This document shows positions 23,166-35,057 of a DNA stretch of 64,000 bases, piece after piece. Location of the stretch: contig NC_081414.1 in the NCBI RefSeq assembly GCF_030272615.1, forward strand, positions 54,707,636-54,771,635, in the 5' to 3' direction. Under the pieces are notes generated by a model. That model worked only from the letters and a program-made list of their open reading frames with translations. It ran no database searches and was not told the DNA's origin. A program made the translations under genes and the position numbers. Every line of letters starts with the position of its first letter. Within the stretch, counting starts at the first letter, position 1. The stretch is from Cryptomeria japonica (taxonomy: Eukaryota > Streptophyta > Pinopsida > Cupressales > Cupressaceae).

Positions 23166-24977
23166 TTTTTCTCAAACATAATGACATTCAACCTTAATGT
23201 GTTTTGTTCTTTCATGGAAAATTGGATTCTTCACAAGTTTCAATGTACCTTGATCCTCACAATAAAAAATAGGTGGCTTTTCTTCAATATTGCCTATGTT
23301 AACCAAAATATGATGTAATCAAAATCACTTTGCACACAACTTGTGTTACATGATATTTAACTTTAGTGGATGAGAGAGAAAAAAATATTTTACTTCTTAC
23401 AAATTCATGAGATAGAGATACATTTAAGATGAAAAATAAATCTTGTAGTTGTCATCAATAGATCCAACATAGTGCATTAGTACATCCATTTAAGAATAAA
23501 TGGGGGTTATTCTTGTATTCTATATCATAATCAATTATACCTCAAAAATATCTCAAAACATTATTATCTACAACCCAATGCATTTATTTAGCTTTTTCAT
23601 AAATCATGAAAGATAGCTAACAATAAAGAATAAGTCTAGTTTGGTATATGTCAAGTAAATGAAACTCTCAAAAAGATTCCTACACAAAGTTGCATCTATT
23701 TGAGGTGAATCTTAGAATTGAGAGAGTTTCAAACCTTTCTCAATTAGAGGACATATATTTACAATCAAACATTCCATAATTTTCTAGGAGTTTCTTAGCA
23801 TATTCCATCTTTGAGATAAAAATATTAAAGTAGAACCAAGGACCTATCATTTCAAAGGATTTATTTATATCATTATTTATATCATCAATGATATTTTTTA
23901 ACCTTACTGTCACAAGATCATCCACATAAAAAATAAGAATGACAATCTAAGTGCCTACCTTCTTAATATACAAGTTTGGATTTAAGGGGTTATGAGTGAA
24001 ACAATGTTGTGCAATAGGTGACAATATATTCTTTTATGTACCATTCCCTAGGGGCTTGTTTAAGACAATAAAGTTAATTAATGAGACAACATACCTTTAA
24101 AGGATGATGTTCATCAATGAAACCTTTTGGTTGGTCATGCATACCTCTTCTTCTAGATCACCATTTAGGAAAGCACTCCTAACATGTCCATATGGTGCAG
24201 CTTCCATCATTTTTGTGTTGTCAATGCATAGATAACTTTGATATTTTGAGATTTAATATGGGTCCAAATGTATCATCATAATAATACTCTCATACTGAGC
24301 ATATATCTTTGCAATAAGTCATGTTTTGTATTTTTTGATAGATCTATTTCCCTTGTGTTTTATTTGAAATCTGATGTATACTATATGTATTTCATTCTTA
24401 CATGTAGATGAAAGAGTTCATATGTTTGATTCTTAATAGGGCTTCATACTTGACATATGTGGCCTTCTTCTACTAGGAATAACTTAGTTTCTCTCAAACT
24501 ATACCAAGTTTGGTTGTTGTTGATGATTAAACTCATCAATGTCCTCATTTCTTATCTAGCTCTATCTTCTTATTCTAACTCTCAATGAAAGATACAGAAG
24601 ATAATCTAAGTTGTCATCATTAAAGGTTATTTAGACCCATTTCAGATGTTAATATTATTGACAGTTTGAAGAATGATTTTTTAGAGGCAAAGATTGAAAA
24701 AATGAGTCTTGTTGTAGATCATCTTCTTTTTTATATGATAATTCATGATCATCATCTAGATATGAGAGAAATGTTTGGGAGATGGTTGGTTTTGACTCTT
24801 CTTTGTGTATCAATGATTCAAATGAGGATTCATCACATACCATGTCTCAAATCTCATAAATCTTTTCTGTCTCAAGATCCAAGAGATGATATGCTTTTGA
24901 AGTAGTACAATACCCCAAAAATATGCATTAGAGTGTCTTGGGATCAATATTCTTCCTCTTATTAATTGAGAAATACA
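23166..24977 (-). pseudogene. pol: F: integrase C-terminus, RT and RNase H remnants
   Basis: On the minus strand from right to left: a tail of the integrase (KCIFLGY-type segment with SKAYHL and DLETEKIYEI near 24850-24960); a Ser-rich linker at 24655-24843; an RT block with [12 protein letters not shown] near 24140-24180; the distal RT segment at 23740-23925 (KKLLENYGMFDCK); and an RNase H tail with HERTKHIKVECH near 23190. Many stops are present. The integrase and RNase H pieces are cut by solo LTR D and by B. Confidence 0.75.
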
Positions 24978-25593
24978 TAAATTGTTGGATATGATTTCTC
25001 ATTACTACTTTAGGATATGTTGTTGTCATTGATGTTGATATATTCCTATGAATTATTTTGGTGAGTTTGGGAAGTGTTTATGATCTGGTTTTGTAGTTTG
25101 GTTATGTTGATCACTACTTTATAGAATCCGGTATTTCCTCCAATATATTCCGGTGTGATCAGATCTTGTGTTGAGGTTTTGGGATATTTTTTGGGATGCT
25201 CTTGTGTATCTTCATTTCAGATGGTTTGTGATTTTGTGCTCCTCAAGTTATCTTTCTTCGTAGAAGTTGTTGATTGGTTGTGTTCTTAAGCTTCTAGACA
25301 TTGATCGATGAAGATTTGAATTTAGAGGTGTTGGTGAAACTATTCCAGATGATTCTAACATGCTTGCTGGTGTTTCCTAGTTGTGTCCTATTTGTTTTGG
25401 TGATCTGGATTGATTGTTGTGAGATTTTTTGATGGTTTTCATCAACCGGTATTTATTTTTGTGTTATACGGTTTTTCTAGTGGTATAGTATGTTGCAGTT
25501 GATCTTGGCGTGATTTTCGGTGGATGTGATCATTCAGGATCTGATTTAGGACCTTTCTATGTAATGTAAATCATTATATTAGTCTATTGGTTG

Positions 25594-26702
25594 TGATGAA
25601 TACTAAGAGGGGGGGTAAATTAGTATGCCAAAAATATTTGTACTTAAACACTTTGCAAGACTGACAGTAAACCAGTAAAACAATTTAGCAGATAAATCGG
25701 TTAACAAACATGTAAACCAAATAGCTAATAATGCATTCACCCATAGAAGCACAAACACCATAACACAAGATATTTTGACGTGGAAACCCAAATGGGAAAA
25801 TTCACGGTGAGATGGAACTCACAAGTAACTATCTGGAGAATAGAAACTAGACCGGTTAAGGTCTTACAATGTTCTTTACCAGAATAGATCCTATTAAGAA
25901 TCTCAATCTTTGTTAGGAGATAAGTTCGATTAAAGACTACCTTGCTAGAGGATTTTAGATCCACAAATGTGAATCACCTTGTTAGAGGATTTACAAGAGG
26001 CTTTTGGGCCTACCCGATTAAGGGCTACAGACTTGTCTAAGATGTGAGTAATCAACAAGTGAGTGATCTAGCAAATAGCATAGATTGCTTGGTTAGATCC
26101 TTGATAGCTTGATCTTAATGCATTACACTAGTACTTTAGTCTTCTACACATTCATACTCTCTCTAACTCCTTAGTTACCTTGAACCCTAGCAACAACATC
26201 AACCTCAACAACAATAACCTTAGAACCCTAGACATGATGTCCTTATAAAGGAATCTGATTTCATGTCGGTCCAATAGGATTACAATACAATTTCCTAGGT
26301 TCAATGCATCTGGACATATCTGGTAACACGACACAAAAAGCACCGTCAAAGAGTCGGCACTGTGAAATGATCAGTGGATGGTAACTCATCACAAAATGCC
26401 AGTTGGTAACTTATCACAGAGTATTACCGGTTCATACAAAATACCAGTTGCCAGTTTGTCAAAATGAAGATTGGTAAAAATGTGTTATGCTACTTTAACC
26501 CCTCGTACCGCTTGGTATCCACGAACCGCTTGGGGTCGACATGCCGCTTTAGACCGGTAAACACATTCTGCAAAACATCAATAGTCTAAAGACTATAATA
26601 CAACATACTGGTTGTTCTCTAACTCACACATATAAAGAGGATCTTAATGCAAGTGTGTGTCCATCAATGACAATCACAACATGAACATCAAAAATGCCAA
26701 CA
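25594..26702 (-). repeat. 3' LTR of element C
   Basis: Minus-strand LTR reading TGTTGGCATTTTTGATG inward from 26702 and ending ...CATCA at 25594. It carries the U5 hairpin (ATACTAA 25600-25606, TTAGTAT 25620-25626), the shared TTTCCCATTTGGG block near 25780, and many ACCGGT-type motifs between 25850 and 26600. Confidence 0.9.
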
Positions 26703-26970
26703 ATCTCCCCCTTTGGCATTGATGGCAACACTTAGGGAAATAAAATTTTGACATCTAAGTGTTTTAGAACAAAAACATGCCATTAGCAAAATTGCTCCCC
26801 CTAAGCATATACACTATCCCTTTAACAATATGATGTATAACAATTTTGCATATAGAGCATAAACATTGAGATATCAAAGCATATATCAAAGCATATAGCA
26901 AAATTTTAAATCCAGATACTTCTCCCCTATACTTCTCCAAAATAGATAGAGTACTTCTCCCCCTTTGCCA
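26703..26970 (-). other. Polypurine tract array of C
   Basis: Complement of ATCTCCCCCTTTG at 26703-26715 is the PPT beside the LTR. Further CTCCCCCT or TCTCCCCCTTTG stretches lie near 26797, 26924 and 26956. Confidence 0.78.
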
Positions 26971-27029
26971 ACAATGACAAAGTATCACGGAACAACCCTA
27001 TTTCCATTTGATATTAAAATAATAAAAGT

Positions 27030-30000
27030 TTATGAAAACAAGGAATAATACTTGTCAAAAATAGATTTATAGTCTTGCAAGAATTGTTTCATCGATAGAG
27101 ACCAGGACTCAAGTAGGGAGGTGGCTACTTCTTTCTCTGTTTGCATCTGGGAGACCTGTTCTTCCATGGCATCAATTGTGCTCATCTCCTGTGTAACTGT
27201 CAAGGCATCCAGGTTTAGATAACACTTCTGAAGAATTTGCAGACATGGGAGTAGAACCAAGTCCCGCAAATCTCTAGACCATGTGTTGATATCTTGCTCC
27301 ATTTTGGCTGACTGGATGTGAAACCGATGAACGGTTGCCCATAAGTTGCAAAGGAATCATCAGGCGTCTTGAATGTGCTCATGTAGGATTGTAAGTCTGT
27401 TTGAAGCTTTTACTTCTGAGCTAGCACATCATCATAGAACAGATGGGGTTGACAGATTTTGCTAAGTAGTAGATTTCCCTCATCCAAAGCATCCCTTATA
27501 TCCTTTTGTTCTTTCTTCAGTTCAGTCTGGAGCTCATTCAACTTCTTCACCAGAGCTATATTAAGAGATTTTTGATGCTCTTTCTTGACATTAGCCTCTA
27601 CTACCTCTTCAAGGCTCTGCACCTCATCATCTACTACTATGCATAGGAGCTTAAGTCTAGCTAGTGATGAATCAGTGTTTTGAAGATTTGTACTAGGTAT
27701 CAAACTAGTAAGCGTATCCATAGCTGCTTGGATTACATCCTGCTCCTTCTTTCGTTGAATGATTTCAAGGAACTCTTGAGCTACCTTGATGCTCTGCATT
27801 AGCTCCATTTCACTTGCAGACTAGAGATCTATAGGACTAGTGAGATCAGCTAGTTTAGCTTGACTCCCGGTTGCCTTTGGAGTCTCCATCTGGGTGCTCT
27901 TTGCCACTTCTCCTGCCTTGTCCTCTTCCGCTTTCTTCTTCTCCACTTCTCTCCTCTTCTCTGCTTCCTTGTCTTCCTCAACCTTTTTCTTTTCTGCTTC
28001 CTTTTTCTTCTCCCATTCCTTATCTTCTTCTTCCTTCTTTTTCCTCTATGCTTCCTTCTTCTTCTTCTCCTCTTCATCTTTCTTCTTTTTCTCCTCTTCA
28101 TCCTTTTTCTTCTTTTCTTCTTCTTCCTTCTTCTTCTTCTCCTCTTCATCTTTCTTATTTTTCTCCTCTTCATCCTTTTTCTTCTTTTCTTATTCTTCCT
28201 TCTTCCTCTTCTCCTCTTCATCTTTCTTCTTTTTCTCCTCTTCATCCTTTTTTCGCTTCTTTTCTTCTTCCTTTTTCCACTTCTCTTCTTCATCCTTCTT
28301 CTGCTTCTCTTCCTTTGCCACTTCCTCTTTGTCCTCGACTTTCTTCTCCTATTCAGCCTGATGCTCCTATCCTATTGCCTCAGATGGTATCTCTTGGGTA
28401 ACATCTTCTCCATCCAAGGCATCAACATCAATAGTATCAACTAGTTCAACAGCTAGATTTCCTTCATCATCAAATGCTTTGTCTGATTTTGATATAACCG
28501 GTTCATTCTCAGCTTGTCGGTTGGCTAGATGTGCTTTGTGAGTCTAGATAGCAGTTACCATATACTGATGAGTGTCCTTTTCGACATCATCAACTCTTCC
28601 TTCTAACAACCAGAGTCTTCTTCTTCTAGTGAAGAAGAGTCCTTTATTTTGGTCAATAACATCAAATAATTCAGGAATTTGATAGGTCGGGAAAGTACTG
28701 AGCAAAAACTTTCTCCTTAATTTCTTGTTCCTTTTCTATGGCAATGAGCCATTTATTATCTAATGCCTTATACAAAGAATCCAGTGTCTGAGATTTAATC
28801 TCTGATGGCGACCGGTCATTTGTACACAAATAAACAATAATCTCCTGTAGCACTTCTTCTTTCTCCTCATCACTAAAATTATCATACTAGTCTACGAAAT
28901 CATGTAGTAATTTTCTCCTAATATTCTTTATTTCTCTTTGACAATGTGTCAAAGGTTTATATGAGGAGATATCAATATTTACCGGTGCAGATGATGTCGG
29001 TTCATTCTTTGTTTTCTTTCTTGTCTCTCTCACCTTCTTTGGCTGCTCCTCAGACATAGTTTCTTCAGAGTCTGGTGTATTGCTCTTTGTCTTCCTTTTC
29101 CTCTCGAAGACTTTAGTCGGTGTTGCTTCTAGTTTCTTTTTGGCTGGTGACCGCTTGGTCACTTTTGGAGTTGTAGTAGTAACCGGTGCTGATGCTGTAG
29201 GCACTGCCTTTGCCTTCTTTGTTGTAGGATCTTTTCCTTTCTTTGCAGAGGGTTCCTTGACTGGTGTAACCCTTTCTAGATAGGTTTCGGTCCTCTTTGC
29301 CTTAGGATCAAGAGGTGAGCCAATAAGGGTAGAGGCATACCCTTCCAGCATATCATACATCACCTCATAGCCCATTGGCTCCACTTCTTCCATTCTAGGC
29401 TCAACAACCTCCATTATGCATTTGTCCACCCGAATGGTGAAATAGATGTCATCTTCATATTTCTTGATGATATCACCTGAGATCCTCATCCTTTGGCTCA
29501 TTTTTTGTCTGAACTCATCAAAATACTTGTTCAGAACATTAGGGTAATTGGTTCCAATTGCTTGAATGCTTTCCTTGATTTTCTTGGTTATCGGTTGGTC
29601 AGGATACAACTAGACATCTCCTACTCCTAGAAAGTATCCTTGAAAGTAAAAGAACAACTCGACCAGTAGTTGTCCAAACTTAAACCATTGTGCATTATCC
29701 TATTTGATCGACTTCAGATTTGACAGGAGTTGCCTCTGTATATCAATGCACAGGTCAAATGATGCATCCTCCTTAATCATCCGGTAAGTGGCATTTACCG
29801 CTGCAGCAGATACAAAGTTAATTCTACTGGCAAAGAATGTCCGGTAGCCTATCACCATGTAGGCATACTTAACTAGATCATCCTTGATGGAGTTGACTGT
29901 CATGCCTCGTGAGTCGCTCACTGAACCGGTGAGCCTTGTCATTTTAGTTTTGCTTATTGTCCTTAGGGCTGGCACTTCCTCTATGTTGCAGAAACTGGTG

Positions 30001-30377
30001 ACTGTATGAATTGCCTGCGGTGTGATATCATGCGTCCTCTCTAGGTACATCTTGTCACCGTGGACTCTGCTCAAAATGATCCTTATGTGATCTTCTGTAA
30101 AATCTTCCAGGAAGTAGACAACATTATGGAGTTTCTTCTTCTCTAAGATATTATACTTCGGTTTGATTTTCTTATCCTTGCCACAAAACAAACCTAACTA
30201 GGAGTGGATAGCTAGAGACCCTAGGTCTTCAATCTTGCAGTCTATGTAGTCAGAAATTCCCTCTTCTACTATCACACCAGCTAGAACTTGTGATAGAGCA
30301 TTATACTTGGACTTTCATTGAATAAAACTTTCAAACTCAATGGATGCACTAGAACTGGTATGAGATGCGGAAGCCAT
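27030..30377 (-). pseudogene. C second reading frame: about 1,100-codon protein with Lys/Glu coiled-coil repeat, function unknown
   Basis: The frame starts at an ATG at 30375-30377 (MASASHTSSSAS). An N-terminal region follows, and a folded-looking part at 29700-30191 (KLHNVVYFLEDFTEDHIRII) with no recognised family. Next are 28887-29609, which turns basic and Ser/Thr/Pro-rich (SPAKKKLEATPTK), a charged 24-residue repeat rich in EEEKKKKD (about 28051-28330), and a heptad-like C-terminal part (27410-27808 and 27030-27302). Several stops and about two one-base shifts (near 28693 and 27310-27400) break it, yet composition stays protein-like throughout. Position between gag and PPT matches the envelope-like gene of Sireviruses, but no transmembrane segment or homology was seen. 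It may equally be captured host sequence. Confidence 0.7.
28051..28290 (-). repeat. 72-bp in-frame tandem repeat coding a Lys/Glu coiled coil
   Basis: The plus-strand landmark CTTCCTTCTTC recurs at 28051, 28123 and 28195, a spacing of exactly 72 bp (24 codons). Within each unit a 33-39-bp subunit repeats CTCCTCTTCAT. On the minus strand it encodes alternating acidic and basic runs. Plus-strand open stretches here encode only Ser/Phe/Leu runs and are shadows. Confidence 0.85.
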
Positions 30378-30829
30378 GATAGAAACTTTAAGAACTTCGA
30401 GAAATACCCTTTTAAAACATGTGAATTTAGGGCTTTCCAATTCTCCTTCACTCCACACTCTATCGGTTGTTGAATCACCGCTTTGTGTTCTCCACTTGAC
30501 CGTTTGCAGTTTGAATTTGAATCTCCTTCGCAGTTTGTCAATTTCTCAAGATCTCAGCTCAAATCACCTTTTCGTCACTCTGCTCTTTGAAAAACGTTTC
30601 TTCGCTCGAAAATAGATAGTGAGAAATGATTTGAAAAATGCCTTTAAACATATCTCTCACCAACCACCATTAATGCTCCTCTATTAGGGTGTAAACCCTA
30701 ATTTGCCTTTTTACCATTTTTAGTCTTCTGCCAAGCGATAGGTATCACATACCGGTTAAGGTCTTTTACCAGTGTTAACTAGGGGTTCAAGATGTTTCGT
30801 CATATGCTCCCCCTAAGCTTTTCTGAGGC
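30378..30829 (-). other. Leader between the two frames of C
   Basis: About 450 bp without coding likeness. On the minus strand it begins with a PPT-like CTTAGGGGGAGC just after the stop of the first frame (complement near 30810). It then holds TTAGGGTTT and a TTTAAAGG stretch near 30640 before the ATG of the second frame. The remaining PPT-like tract suggests that pol was deleted around here. An internal promoter is possible but unproven. Confidence 0.45.
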
Positions 30830-32107
30830 TTAGTTTTTTGGTTCTAATATTTCCACACTAGGTGCAGAAACTAGTTCCTCTTGTAACACCACTGGTTTCT
30901 TCTTCCAAGTTTTGTTCATATCTGCTTGAACTGTTTGAACATCAATATTTCCTTCTGGAGTGACTGGTATATCATCAGATATGTTCTTTCTTGATCTATA
31001 GAATCTGGTAATGTGACCCAATTTGTTGCAGTGATAGTAGACCAATCCAGGTGCTCTCCAAGGTCCATTGTACATGTTTCCATTCTTCCTTCTACATATT
31101 GCAGCAGTGTGACCATGATCATGACAAATCCAATAGTTTTATCTCCATCTGGTTGCCGCTTGATAGCCACCTCTTCTTGGCTGATGATTGAAGACATTAA
31201 ACCGATTGTGATTCCAGTTCACAAAAAGTTTAGGACCAACTCCTTGGGTCCTCTGAGGATATCTTCCAGTGTCATTCATGATAGACCTACATTCAAATTC
31301 TCTATGCCCATACTTGTTGCATGCATAACAGTTACCATTGAATCTATAGGATCTAGGCTTATCATTTAGGAAATCAGGAAAAATTTTGTAAGCCTTACTT
31401 CTGCACACATTTGCAGTATGTCTTTCTTTAAGATAGTTAAAGCAAATAGGTTTAAACTTTTTCTTACCTTTATCCTTTGATGTCAGTTGTTTCTTTGATG
31501 CTCCAGCATTTGTACTAGAGGTCTCACCTTCCTCATGACCGGAATAGCCAAGTCCATTGGTATTCTTGACCGGTTTGGCAGATTCAAGCTTTTGCTCAAG
31601 CTTGACAGTACTCTTGTTGAACTTAGCAACTATTTCCTTTGACTTAGAGAGTTCTTTGGAAATAGCAGCATTTACTTCCATCATGTTTTCATTCTCAGAG
31701 ATGGCACTATTCAGTTCACCTTGCATGTCATCATTTTCCACTTTGCTAGCATGGAGTTGAGCAGTTAGGGCACTGATCTCTTGTTTTAGCTTGGAGATCT
31801 CATTGTCTCTTTCTTTCACTAGATCTTCAGCTTTCCTCTGATTCTCAAGCTCTTGACACATCCAGATAGTTAGTCGTTCCAACTCCTTTCTCAGGTTGGA
31901 GTTTGATTCATTCAGCTTATTTACTTTTGCAATTAGGGCTTCTATGTCTGCTTCATCTGCAGAACTATTTTCAGATAGCTCCATCAGTTTTTATGCATGT
32001 TCTCTCCTTTTTTCTTGAGATGCCTTGTATTTGACCATAAGATCATCATAGGCTTTCTTAGACTGAGTGAGTCATTGAGTAAGTTCCCTCAAGGTGTATT
32101 CCCCCAT
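30830..32107 (-). pseudogene. gag: C first reading frame: coiled-coil gag with four zinc-knuckle positions
   Basis: ATG at 32105-32107 lies about 40 bp after the PBS. The N-terminal half is a long heptad-type coiled coil (31560-31984, many Leu/Glu/Lys). After a basic Gly/Ser linker come four CCHC-type knuckles. The second, CYACNKYGHREFEC, is intact. The first (CFNYLKERHTANVC), third (YWICHDHGHTAAIC) and fourth (YYHCNKLGHITRFY) each have Tyr in place of one or two Cys. The usual copia capsid core is absent. Three stops interrupt it. It probably bound RNA, in the manner of Sirevirus gag proteins. Confidence 0.8.
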
Positions 32108-32143
32108 ATCTCTTTCCAAGTGGTTAAACTTATAGAAAGATAG

Positions 32144-32155
32144 GCTCTGATACCA
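32144..32155 (-). other. Primer binding site (initiator tRNA-Met) of C
   Basis: GCTCTGATACCA on the plus strand is the complement of TGGTATCAGAGC, two bases inside the 5' LTR. Confidence 0.92.
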
Positions 32156-32157
32156 AT

Positions 32158-33277
32158 TGATGAATACTAAGTGGGGGGGGTGAATTAGTATGCCAAAAAT
32201 CTTTCCACTTAAACACTTTGCAAGACTGACAGTAAACCGATAAAACAATTTAATAGACAATTCGGTTAACAAACATGCAAACCAGATAGCTAATAATGCA
32301 TTCACCCATAAAAGCACAAACACCATAACACAAGATATTTTGATGTGGAAACCCAAATGGGAAAAACCATGGTGAGATGGAATGTAACTATCTGCAGAAT
32401 AGAAACTAGATCGGTTAAGGTCTTACAATGTTCTTTACCAGAACAGATCATGTTAAGAATCTCAATCTCTGTTTGGGGATAAGTTCGATTAAAGACTACC
32501 TTGCTAGAGGATTTTAGATCCACATATGTGAATCATCTTGTTAGAGGATTTACAAGAGGCTTTTGGGCCTACCGGGTTAAGGGCTACAGACTTGTTGAAG
32601 ATGTGAGTAATCAACAAGTGAGTGATCTAGCAAATAGCACAGATTGCTTGGTTAGATCCTTGATAGCTCGATCTTAATGCATTACAACATTACTTCAGTC
32701 TTCTACACATTCATACTCTCTCTAACTCCTCAATTACCTTGAACCCTAGCAACAACATTAACCTCAACAACAACAACCTTAGAACCCTAGACATGATGTC
32801 CTTATAAAGGAATCTAATTTCATGTCGGTCTAATAGGATTACAATACAATTTCCTAGGTTCAATGCATCTGGACATATCTAATAGCATGACACAAAAAGC
32901 ACCGTCAGAGAGTCGGCACCGTCAAACGATCGATGGATGGTAACTCATCATAAAATGCTGGTTGGTAACTCATCACAGAGTATTACTGGTTGATACAAAA
33001 TACCGATTGTCGGTTTTTCAAAATGAAGACTAGTAAAACTGTGTTATGCCGCTTTAATCCCTCGTACCACTTAGTATCCACGAACCGCTTGGGGTTGACA
33101 TGCCACTTCAGACCAATAAACACATTCTGCAAAACATCAATAGTCTAAAGACTATAATACAACATACCGGTTGGAATAAATACCGGTTGTGCTCTAACTC
33201 ACACATATAAAGAGGATCTTAATGCAAGTGTGTGTCCATCAATGACTATCACAACATGATCATCAAAAATGCCAATA
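32158..33277 (-). repeat. 5' LTR of element C
   Basis: Aligns with 25594-26702 over its length, including the U5 hairpin and the ACCGGT-rich central part. The outer end reads GCCAATA, so the canonical TG start on the minus strand has become TA. Confidence 0.9.
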
Positions 33278-33880
33278 GGTTTATCTTTGTATCATGTAAT
33301 GTAATTGTGAGTTGAGGATTGAGGGTTTAGCTGACCTTGTTATCAAGGTTGATGATTTGTATATATAGGTGAGATATTCATGTAATTTGGGTATCAATAT
33401 TGTGTTTGCATTATCAGAGAGAGGTTTATGTGCAAACATGTGATTTATCCTCTGATGTTGAGTTTGTGGTGAGATTGGTGTTGCAGGCCAGACAATTGTG
33501 CTTAACTGGAATTATCGTCAGGCTTTTGTAGATGCTATCAGTGCAGTTCTTTTCTTCTAGGTTGTAGCTTTTCGGGAAAATATCTTTTGAGCAATGAGCT
33601 CTAGGCAATGTGCCTAAATTCATGTCCGTTCCCCATTGTAATATTTTCACATACTATTGCAGAGTATCATCTTACTGTGGGAAGGTTCCCACCGTGGTTC
33701 TTTCCTTAACCAAGTTTTCCACGTCAAAAATCTTGGTGTTGTGTGTTGTGTTGTTGATTTTCTTAGTTGTTTATTGTTGCAGTTTAACAGTTTATATTTT
33801 GGAGTTTAATTTTTTGTATCTAGTGAAGACTAATTCACCCTCCCTCTTAGTCTTCCTTCTTGATTTCTACTAACATAAAT

Positions 33881-34274
33881 GTTATATAATCAAATACTAT
33901 AGGAAGGAATATTGAATGATAATTTGACCACTCAATACCTCCTTTAATGTCATACCTTGCAATATATTTTGAAGAGCCCTATTGAGAAGATACATAGATA
34001 TCTAGATTGCTTCTACCCAAAATTAATCCATTAATATAGTGATAGAAAGCATGCAATGATTCATCCCCATGACAGTCTAATTGTGACATTCTACAATGTC
34101 ATTCTAATGAGGCATAGAGGAGGTAGTCAAAATGTTTGATGTTGTGATGCTTTAATAATGTTAAGAACTCCTTTGATGTTAATCTCCCTTTGATTGAAGC
34201 AAAGGAGTAGAATAGAGATCATCTTGTCTATTGTAGAACTCACTAGGAGAAGGCCAAAAAGTGTGCAAAGGCTT
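33881..34274 (-). pseudogene. pol: F integrase core remnant
   Basis: On the minus strand the piece has TSKEFLTLLKHHNIKHF, then a decayed PHQNDIVE-type block equivalent to the 'PQQNGVVER' motif, MYLLNRALQNILQGMT and a decayed FLRVFGC-type end. It is bounded on the left by solo LTR D (TSD TAAAT) and on the right by G (TSD GGCTT). Several stops are present. Confidence 0.72.
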
Positions 34275-35057
34275 TGTTGACCATTTTTGTGTCAACCTTA
34301 GCCATGCAAACAACTGATCTAAGATATCTTCAATGGCTAAAAAACCCTTTTAAAACCACCAAGCCTAAAACCCTAAACCCTTAAGGAATTTTTTGCCTTA
34401 GTCATGTTTTTAGCCTTGTTATTTCTCAATGTTGACCAATTCATCCGATCATTTCACTTAAAGGCTACCAGCTGATGGGTCCCTTCTTCATTGCGGGATT
34501 CGCCCCTTTCACCCTCTACTAGTTGGCAGGAATTCCTTTTATCGTAGTGTCATGTTGGTTGGGAACTTCCAATTTTGTTCCCTCTTTCGATCTTCCTCTT
34601 TCGTGTGACATCCCGATGAGTGATATGGCTGGGAAGAAAAGGAGTTGTTGGCAAGAGTTCTTTTTGTTGTGTCACATATTAAGGGCATTTCCACTTTTTT
34701 TCCCTGCTACAACTGTTATCGATGTTTCATAGCAATAAGGAACTAGGTCCCGCCCTTTGCTAGGATATTGTGATGGGTTGTTGGGCTAGTGGGACCAGCT
34801 CATTTTCTAGGTGTAATCTTAGTCATCCATCCATGCACAATAAGGAGGATCCAATGGCCCAAATTTAAACCTGACATGATCATTGGAATTCAAACAACTG
34901 CCTAGTAGTGGTTGCTGACTTAATGGGTGAAAATCAGTTTCTAACCTCGTCGGCTAATCAAATTAAATCGGATCCATCTCCAACCACTTTCACAAGGCCG
35001 AGGGACGATTGTCATTACTCTGCCATGCTTCTGCATATGTTTCCCTTAATTGAAGAT

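Larger units (their letters stand above)
25594..33277 (-). mobile_element. Element C: pol-less Sirevirus-like element with coiled-coil gag and a very long second frame
   Basis: Two minus-strand LTRs (25594-26702 and 32158-33277), an initiator-Met PBS (32144-32155) and a PPT (complement of 26703-26714) mark a full-length copia-type element. The flanks GGTTG and GGTTT match at four of five bases. Between the LTRs there is no protease, integrase or RT. Instead a zinc-knuckle coiled-coil frame (30830-32107) is followed by a reading frame of about 1,100 codons (27030-30377). Extra PPT-like tracts near 26800-26970 mark it as Sirevirus-like. It must have been mobilised in trans. It is inserted in solo LTR D. 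Confidence 0.88.
24983..33875 (+). repeat. Solo LTR 'D' (about 1.2 kb), split by element C
   Basis: Starts TGTTGGATATGATT at 24983 and ends TTTCTACTAACA at 33875. The flanks are identical TAAAT (24978-24982 and 33876-33880). It belongs to the family of element E's LTR: both share TGTTGTTGTCATTGATGT, the GGGAAGGTTCCCACC-type block and the GAAGACTAA...TTAGTCTTC hairpin. Element C sits inside it, and D sequence resumes at 33278. No internal sequence of D's own family is left, so it is a solo LTR. A TATA-like TATATATAGG lies near 33360. Confidence 0.9.

Noticed and set aside
27860-28444. Long plus-strand open frames encoding Ser-, Phe- or Leu-rich runs
   Set aside because: They are shadows of the CTT-rich tandem repeat that codes Lys/Glu on the minus strand. 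All three plus frames are open because the repeat lacks stops, and none has a domain.
30378-30615. Small frames in the leader of element C
   Set aside because: Short, without domain or conserved context; the leader has no coding likeness.
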